From UBA2357 sp041916775 (GTDB taxonomy: Bacteria; Pseudomonadota; Gammaproteobacteria; Burkholderiales; Rhodocyclaceae): DNA of 64,000 nucleotides. The stretch lies in the NCBI GenBank assembly GCA_041916775.1, contig JAYRYZ010000004.1, forward strand, positions 124,001 through 188,000, written 5' to 3'. Under the pieces are notes generated by a model. It did not search any database, was not told where the DNA came from, and saw only the letters and a program-made list of their open reading frames with translations. Both the position numbers and the translations under genes were made by a program. Positions 58,898-64,000 of this stretch are shown here, one piece after another (the stretch's first letter is position 1; every line of letters starts with the position of its first letter).

Positions 58898-59034
58898 GGA
58901 TGGGCTCCGGAAGTCGACGGCGGGATCTCGTGGAAACCGCCTCCGCGGACTATACGGACGTGCATGTTGCACTGCAACAAAAAATGTCGAATTCGCCGAT
59001 AAGCATGGCTTGTTGGATTTCCCGCGCTGCGCGC

Positions 59035-60201
59035 TCAGCCGGCGCGGCGTGACGGCCACATCGCCGGCAAGAGCAGCAGCGCGCCGATGACCGCGACGCC
59101 GCTCCAGCCCAGCCGGCTCTGCGCCACCGCGGCGAAGAAGGATGCGAGCGTCACCGCGGCGAAGGTGAGCGTCTCGTTGAAGCTCTGCACCCGCGCCCGG
59201 TTCGTCGCCGAGCTGCTCGCCACCAGCAGCGCCGAACCGCCGATGTAGGCGAAGTTCCAGCCGACCCCCACCGCAATCATCGACGCATGGAAGAGCGGCG
59301 TGGTCTCGCCGCCGAGCGCGACGGCGCAGCCGCCCAGCCCGATCAGGCAGCCGGCGGTGGCGATGCGGTTGGCGCCGTAGCGTGCGACCAGGTTGCCGGT
59401 GAAGAACGAGGGCGCGAACATCCCGACCAGATGCCACTGGATCACGCTCGCCGCGATGCCCACCGGCAGACCGCAGCCGACGATCGCGAGCGGCGAGGCG
59501 TTCATCACCAGCACCATCATGCCGAAGGCGGCGACGCAGAACGCGATCGCGCGCCTGAGCGCCGGCCGCGCGGCGATCTCGGCGAGTGCAGGCCGCCACT
59601 CGGGCAGCGGTGGGATGCGTGCTGCGACCGGCTCGCGCCAGACGAGCATCACCGCCACCGCCAGCGCCGACACTGCCGCGGAGACCAGGTAGGAGCCGGC
59701 GAAGGGCGTCACCGTCAGGTCCTTCGCGAAGGCGCCGAGATACGGTCCGAGGAAGGCCGCCGCAAGACCGCCGACCATCACCCACGAGATCGCACGCGGC
59801 TTGTCCGCATCGCTTGGCGCGCAATCGGCAGCGGCAAGCCGGTAGTACTGCGCGACGCCCTGGAACATCCCGAACAGGCTGCTCGCGATGCAGAAGCCGA
59901 TGAAGCTCCCGCTCGACAAGGCCAGCGCCGCGAGCAGCGCGGCGCTGACGCCGCCCAGCGCGCCGACGACGAACACCGGCCGGCGCCCGAAGCGCGCGAA
60001 GCCCTTGACCGCGTTCAGCGTGCTCGCCGCGGTCATGATCCCGGTGAGCGCGAGCGGCAACGTCGCCAGCATCGGATCCGGCGCGAGCCATGCCCCGGCC
60101 AGTCCGCTCACGGTGAAGATGATCGACATCGCACAGAAGAACAGCGCCTGTGAGAGCGCGAGCAGCAGCACGGGGGTCCAGGTGGGTCGGGTGTCTGGCA
60201 T
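59035..60201 (-). CDS. MFS family transporter
   Basis: 388 residues with 12 predicted helices. Loop motif FARFGRRPVFVVGA between helices 2 and 3 is typical of MFS. The short N-terminus and a Phe-rich first helix (LSQALFFCAMSIIF) resemble uncharacterised exporters. It may be under control of the MocR regulator 66 bases upstream on the same strand. Substrate unknown. Confidence 0.85.
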   Translation of the reverse strand: MPDTRPTWTPVLLLALSQALFFCAMSIIFTVSGLAGAWLAPDPMLATLPLALTGIMTAASTLNAVKGFARFGRRPVFVVGALGGVSAALLAALALSSGSFIGFCIASSLFGMFQGVAQYYRLAAADCAPSDADKPRAISWVMVGGLAAAFLGPYLGAFAKDLTVTPFAGSYLVSAAVSALAVAVMLVWREPVAARIPPLPEWRPALAEIAARPALRRAIAFCVAAFGMMVLVMNASPLAIVGCGLPVGIAASVIQWHLVGMFAPSFFTGNLVARYGANRIATAGCLIGLGGCAVALGGETTPLFHASMIAVGVGWNFAYIGGSALLVASSSATNRARVQSFNETLTFAAVTLASFFAAVAQSRLGWSGVAVIGALLLLPAMWPSRRAG

Positions 60202-60266
60202 CGTGTGAAATTCCGGTGTTCAGGGGTGGTGCGGTATCGCGGCAGGGTCGCCAGACGGTAAGTCGA

Positions 60267-61697
60267 TCACAACTGCCGTGCCGCGAGATCGCCGAGCGTC
60301 ATCAGCGCGTGGATATGGCGCTCGCTGAAGGGGTAGCAGCCGGACAGGCGAATATGATGAGTATATCGGCCGGTGGGCGAATACAGGTTGCCGGGGGTGA
60401 TCGAGATGCCCGCGGCGAGCGCTGCATCGGCGAGCCGGTCTGCGTCGCAGCCCTCGGGGAGTTCCACCCAGGTGAGGAAGCCGCCGGTGGGCAGGGTGGC
60501 GCGCGTGCCGGCGGGCATGGCGGTGTCGATCAGGCCGCGCAGGCGGTCCACCTGGCCCGCATAGGTGCGGCGCAGGCGGCGCAGGTGCTGGGCGTAGCCG
60601 CCGCTCTCCAGGAACAGCCCGATCGCCTCGGCGAGCAGCGCCGGCTGCGACACCGAGGAGCAGAACTTGAGCTCGGCGAGCTCGCGCCCGAAGCGGCCAC
60701 CTTCCATCCAGCCGACGCGCAGGCCGGGGGCGAGCGTCTTGGTGTAGGACGCGCACACGATCACCCAGCCGTCCGTGTCGAAGGACTTCACCGCCGGTTG
60801 CAGCGGAGTGGTGAACTGCAGCTCGGCGTAGAGCGCATCCTCGATCACCGGCACGCGGAACTGCCGCGCCAGCTTCGCAAGCCGGGCCTTGGCCGCGACC
60901 GGCATGCTGGTGCCGAGCGGGTTGTGCACCGTCGGCATGCACACCACCGCCTGGATGCGTTTCTCGTCCAGCAGCAGCTCCAGCGCATCGAGCGCGAGGC
61001 CGGTGTCGGGGTGGGTGGGCACCTCGATCGTCTTCAGCCCGAGCCGGTGGGCGAGCGGGATGAGGTTGAAGTAGGTGGGCGACTCCAGCGCGATCGTGTC
61101 GCCCGGGCGGGTGACTGCGCGCAGCGCGAGCTGCAGCGCCTCCATGCAGCCGTTGGTGAGCACCACGTCGGCCGGCGCGAGCTGCATGCCGAGATCGGCC
61201 GCATGCCGGCAGATCTCGCGCCGCAGCCGCTCCGGGCCGGGCGGCAGCGAGTAGTCGGCGACGAGCTCCGGGCGGCGGCGTGCCAGTTCGGCGACGAGGC
61301 GGCTGAGTTTCTCGCCGGGGTAGAAGTCGCCGCCCTTGGGGCAGGCGAGCGACAGGTCGATCATGCCGGGCTGGGACTGTGCGGCGATCACCCGCGCGAT
61401 GCGGTTGAGCACCGCTTTCTCGGCCGGCTGGGCGCGCGTGGGCGGGGGCGCGTCGCGCAGGCTCGGGCTGCCGAGGCGCGCACGCACGAAGTAACCCGCC
61501 TGCGGCCGCGCCTCCACCAGCCCGCGCGCTTCGAGCTGCCGGTAGGCGGCGAGCACGGTGTTGATCGACAGCCCCCGCCCGCGCGCAGCCTCACGCACCG
61601 ACGGCAAGCGGCTCCCCGCCGCCAGGCGGCCGTCGTTCATCGCGGTGCAGAGCTCGTCGGCGAGGGATTGGTAGAGGGGTGGTGATGGCTCGGTCAT
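60267..61697 (-). CDS. MocR-type GntR/aminotransferase-like regulator (second copy)
   Basis: 476 residues: GntR winged helix (about 8-75; LPSVREAARGRGLSINTVLAAYRQL) joined to an aminotransferase-like domain with PLP Lys in CASYTKTLAPGLRVGW. The start is taken at 61697 (MTEPSPPLYQSL). Same family as the regulator at 5459 but not a close copy. It precedes the MFS gene; it may control that gene or the LysE gene 1 kb away whose promoter has CTGTA repeats. Confidence 0.9.
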   Translation of the reverse strand: MTEPSPPLYQSLADELCTAMNDGRLAAGSRLPSVREAARGRGLSINTVLAAYRQLEARGLVEARPQAGYFVRARLGSPSLRDAPPPTRAQPAEKAVLNRIARVIAAQSQPGMIDLSLACPKGGDFYPGEKLSRLVAELARRRPELVADYSLPPGPERLRREICRHAADLGMQLAPADVVLTNGCMEALQLALRAVTRPGDTIALESPTYFNLIPLAHRLGLKTIEVPTHPDTGLALDALELLLDEKRIQAVVCMPTVHNPLGTSMPVAAKARLAKLARQFRVPVIEDALYAELQFTTPLQPAVKSFDTDGWVIVCASYTKTLAPGLRVGWMEGGRFGRELAELKFCSSVSQPALLAEAIGLFLESGGYAQHLRRLRRTYAGQVDRLRGLIDTAMPAGTRATLPTGGFLTWVELPEGCDADRLADAALAAGISITPGNLYSPTGRYTHHIRLSGCYPFSERHIHALMTLGDLAARQL

Positions 61698-61798
61698 GCT
61701 CGTCGGTCTGGTTTGATGAGGGGGAGGGCGCAAGGAGGCCGGTTGGATGGAGGTTGCTGATATGTCGTCTCTTGTCGCCACAAGACGCCGGATGATGC

Positions 61799-61816
61799 TA
61801 TAAATTGCGTACGCAA
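61799..61816 (+). promoter_or_regulatory. Promoter and palindromic operator of the toxin-antitoxin pair
   Basis: A -10-like TATAAA (61799-61804) is followed at once by the perfect palindrome TTGCGTACGCAA (61805-61816), and a second short inverted repeat (CTTGT/ACAAG, 61771-61784) lies just upstream. This fits autoregulation by the antitoxin. Confidence 0.5.
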
Positions 61817-61837
61817 ATGTTGAGCAAGGAGACTACA

Positions 61838-62098
61838 ATGAGCTTGCGGGTTGGCATGCGCGAACTGCGCGAAAAGATGGCCGAGTATCTCGAGTCTTCG
61901 GTGCCCATTGAGGTGACGCGTCATGGACGCACCATCGGTTTCTACATTCCTGTGCCGCGTCGCCCTGGCCAGTCCGAGCGCGACGCGCTGATCGAGGCGG
62001 GGCGCTGCATGCAGGCGGAGCTGGCGCGCATCGGCATCGGCGAGGACGATCTTCTTGCCGATTTCAAGGCCTGGCGCAGGGCTCAGGATGCAGCATAA
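61838..62098 (+). CDS. Phd/YefM-like antitoxin
   Basis: 86 residues. The N-terminal LRVGMRELREKMAEYLESS with VTRHGRTIGFYIP resembles the DNA-binding half of Phd/YefM-type antitoxins; the C-terminal helix (ADFKAWRRAQ) likely wraps the toxin. AAGGAGAC ribosome site. Overlaps the PIN toxin gene by 11 bases. Confidence 0.8.
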   Translation: MSLRVGMRELREKMAEYLESSVPIEVTRHGRTIGFYIPVPRRPGQSERDALIEAGRCMQAELARIGIGEDDLLADFKAWRRAQDAA

Positions 62099-62513
62099 GC
62101 GCCTTGTCGTTGATGCCAACATCCTCATCAGGGCTGTCTTCGGTTCGCGTGCAAGGCAGTTGATTGCGGACGCGTGTGGTGAAGTCGCGTTCTATGTGGC
62201 CGAGGCCAACTATCTGGAGGCCTGTCATTACATTGCACAGCTCGCGCCCAGGCGCGATATTCCCGATACCGTCTGGCGATCCGCGCTGGAGACGCTGATG
62301 ACGGCCATTCAGCTCGTGGGCGACGATGAACTGGGGCTGGTGGAGACCCAGGCCAGGGAGCGGATCGCAGGGCGCGACGAGCGCGACTGGCCCGCTCTCG
62401 CAGCCGCTTTGCTGCTGCAATGTCCAATCTGGACTGAGGACCAGGATTTCTTCGGTTCCGGCGTTCCCACGTGGACTACGGCCACTGTGCCCATCTACCT
62501 CAATGTGCGTTGA
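62088..62513 (+). CDS. PIN-domain toxin
   Basis: 141 residues of PIN ribonuclease fold. Acidic active-site residues: D in VVDANILIRAV, E in EANYLEA, D in DERDWPALAAALLL and D in IWTEDQDFFG. Probably a VapC-like RNase neutralised by the overlapping antitoxin. The start at 62088 is preferred over the longer frame since it fits the antitoxin overlap. Confidence 0.82.
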   Translation: MQHKRLVVDANILIRAVFGSRARQLIADACGEVAFYVAEANYLEACHYIAQLAPRRDIPDTVWRSALETLMTAIQLVGDDELGLVETQARERIAGRDERDWPALAAALLLQCPIWTEDQDFFGSGVPTWTTATVPIYLNVR

Positions 62514-62541
62514 GTCATGATGTCACATCGATGCCCCGGCC

Positions 62542-62630
62542 ATGGATACACATCCCTGCATGAGTGATGGATACAGCACTGCTCAGTGACATCTGTATCC
62601 AGTATAAAACCTGCTTCATGAATCTGTAAC
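62542..62630 (+). promoter_or_regulatory. Promoter region of lysE with ATACAG/CTGTA repeats
   Basis: GGATACA occurs twice in direct orientation (62544-62550, 62569-62575) and its complement CTGTAT/CTGTAA at 62593-62598 and 62624-62629. A TATAAA -10 candidate is at 62603-62608. The repeats resemble MocR-type operators, as at 5399-5428. Confidence 0.4.
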
Positions 62631-62704
62631 CATACATCCGCAATCGCTATCCTGACCTCATTGCCGATCACCCGTGCAGCGGGTGCAACACGATGGAGTC
62701 CGTG

Positions 62705-63316
62705 ATGATCGATCTGCCCTTGATGACCTATGTCGCCACGATGTCGGTGACGCCCGGCCCCAACAACCTGATGCTGGCGGCGAGCGGGGTGAACTTCGGC
62801 TTTCGCCGCACCCTGCCGCACATGCTGGGAATCAGTATCGGCCATGGCGTGCAGGTGTTGCTGGTGGCGGGGGGCATCGCCTGGATCATGGCGTGGCTGG
62901 AGAGTGCGCGGTTCGGTTTGGTCGCGGCGGGTTGCAGCTACCTGCTGTGGCTTGCATGGCGACAGGCGCGCGCCGGCCGGCCGGGGGCGGGCGGGGCGTC
63001 GCGGCCGCTGGGCTTCGTCGGCGCGGCCCTGTTCCAGTGGGTGAACCCCAAGGCCTGGATGATGGTGGTGAATGTGGCGGTGCTGTTCCTGCCGCGTGGC
63101 ACCGGCTGGGAGGGGGCGGCGCAGCTCGCGCTGTGGTGTGCGCTCATCAACCTGCCGTGCATCGCGATGTGGGCCTTTGCCGGCGACCGCATGCGCGCCT
63201 GGCTCACCGATCCGGCGCGCCTCTTGGTGTTCAACCTCGCGATGGCGCTGTTGCTGGCGGCGACGGCCGGCTGGATCCTGGTGGATGAGGCCGGGCTGCT
63301 GGCGGCAACGCACTGA
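62705..63316 (+). CDS. LysE family amino acid exporter
   Basis: 203 residues with five or six helices. Family patterns MSVTPGPNNLMLAASG (loop after helix 1) and WVNPKAWMM are present. Start at 62705 (MIDLPLM) is preferred over 62693 because GGAG lies 6 bases upstream. It probably exports amino acids or homoserine-lactone-like compounds (RhtB branch). Confidence 0.88.
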   Translation: MIDLPLMTYVATMSVTPGPNNLMLAASGVNFGFRRTLPHMLGISIGHGVQVLLVAGGIAWIMAWLESARFGLVAAGCSYLLWLAWRQARAGRPGAGGASRPLGFVGAALFQWVNPKAWMMVVNVAVLFLPRGTGWEGAAQLALWCALINLPCIAMWAFAGDRMRAWLTDPARLLVFNLAMALLLAATAGWILVDEAGLLAATH

Positions 63317-63354
63317 ACAGGTACGAGTACAAGGACAATCCAAGGACATCCGCA

Positions 63355-64000
63355 ATGAAGACGATCGGACTCATCGGTGGCATGAGCTGGGAATCCACCC
63401 TGCCGTACTACAGCCATATCAACACCCTGGTACGCGAGCGGCTGGGCGGCCTGCACTCGGCCAGAGTGGTGCTCAACAGCGTGGATTTCGAGGAGGTCGC
63501 CGCGCTGCAGCGTGCCGACGACTGGGACGCCGCGGCGGCGCTGCTGGTGGCGGCGGCGCGTGCGGTGGAGGCAGCGGGGGCGGGCTGCGTGCTGGTGTGC
63601 ACCAACACCATGCACAAGGTTGCGCCGCAGATCCAGGCCGCGGTGGATATCCCCTTGCTGCACATCGGCGATGCGCTGGGTGTGGCGGTGCGCAAGGTGG
63701 GCCTGCAGCGGCTGGGGCTGCTGGGGACCCGCTTCACGATGGAGCAGGCCTTTTATCGTGATTACCTGCGCGAGATGCACGCGCTGGAAGTGCTCGTGCC
63801 GGCCGAGGCGGAGCGGGCGCTGGTGCATCGCGTGATCTTCGACGAGCTGTGCGTCGGCCGCGCCGAACCCGCCTCGCGTGCGGCCTACCGCAACATCATG
63901 GCCGGGCTCGCAGCGGCCGGCGCGCAGGGCATCATCCTGGGTTGCACCGAGATCTCGTTGCTGGTCGATGGCTCCGACGCGCCGGTGCCGCTTTTCGACA
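63355..64000 (+). CDS. Aspartate/glutamate racemase family protein, 3' end beyond window
   Basis: 215 residues are visible and the frame is open at the window end. The PLP-independent racemase motifs are IGLIGGMSWEST, LVCTNTMHK (first catalytic Cys) and LGCTEISLLV (second Cys), as in YgeA-type broad-spectrum racemases. AAGGACA lies upstream of the ATG. Follows the LysE exporter in the same direction; the pair may handle D-amino acids. Confidence 0.9.
   Translation, partial: MKTIGLIGGMSWESTLPYYSHINTLVRERLGGLHSARVVLNSVDFEEVAALQRADDWDAAAALLVAAARAVEAAGAGCVLVCTNTMHKVAPQIQAAVDIPLLHIGDALGVAVRKVGLQRLGLLGTRFTMEQAFYRDYLREMHALEVLVPAEAERALVHRVIFDELCVGRAEPASRAAYRNIMAGLAAAGAQGIILGCTEISLLVDGSDAPVPLFD

Overview
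The window is a GC-rich (roughly two-thirds G+C), densely coded chromosomal segment of a betaproteobacterium. Gene content and order (single-cysteine DksA next to a COG0523 GTPase, PII-like protein beside a TorF-family porin, HupK/HypABFCDE block with a short HypF, SAH riboswitch in front of metH, UbiK, ComM) fit best with the Rhodocyclales, for example Thauera, Azoarcus or Aromatoleum. This assignment is inferred from gene families, not from a marker-gene tree. No rRNA, CRISPR array, insertion sequence or prophage was seen.

Layout. 1-8.8 kb: end of the rep helicase gene, a lipoprotein cytochrome c, tRNA-Arg(CCG), creA, an M32 carboxypeptidase, a divergent DUF1127/MocR pair, rlmA and a pentapeptide-repeat protein. 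8.8-19.9 kb: a GGDEF/degenerate-EAL protein translationally coupled to a periplasmic binding protein, peptide deformylase, DUF502 protein, ABC-F ATPase YheS, a complete polar amino-acid ABC importer and ThrH. 20-24.8 kb: a divergent PII-like protein and a TorF-family porin, each preceded by a sigma-54 promoter and an NtrC-type palindrome, then ubiK, comM and a Bcr/CflA exporter. 24.8-32.2 kb: LivF/LivG-like ATPases without permeases, pdxH between two BamE-like genes, and metH behind a SAH riboswitch that overlaps a terminator hairpin.

32-45 kb: mixed small genes (esterase, DUF3291, DUF2784, VOC and a TIR-like-fold candidate), a LysR regulator divergent from a long isocitrate dehydrogenase, a DMT exporter with exonuclease III, pyrE, and a molybdopterin oxidoreductase with a sirtuin. 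45-50 kb: a low-GC two-gene unit that looks like a glycine-zipper pore-former with a tiny membrane partner, prfC, an aspartic protease and a DUF945 protein. 50-56.3 kb: hydrogenase maturation genes hupK-hypA-B-F-C-D-E, with no hydrogenase structural genes in the window. 56.3-58.5 kb: Zur-like regulator, single-Cys DksA and COG0523 GTPase, which resemble a zinc-homeostasis group. 58.5-64 kb: a secreted two-repeat protein, an MFS carrier, a second MocR regulator, a Phd-like/PIN toxin-antitoxin pair, a LysE exporter and a partial Asp/Glu racemase.

The most interesting units are the PII-like/TorF nitrogen-control module (about 20.0-21.6 kb) and the putative pore-former/immunity pair (45.1-45.8 kb).
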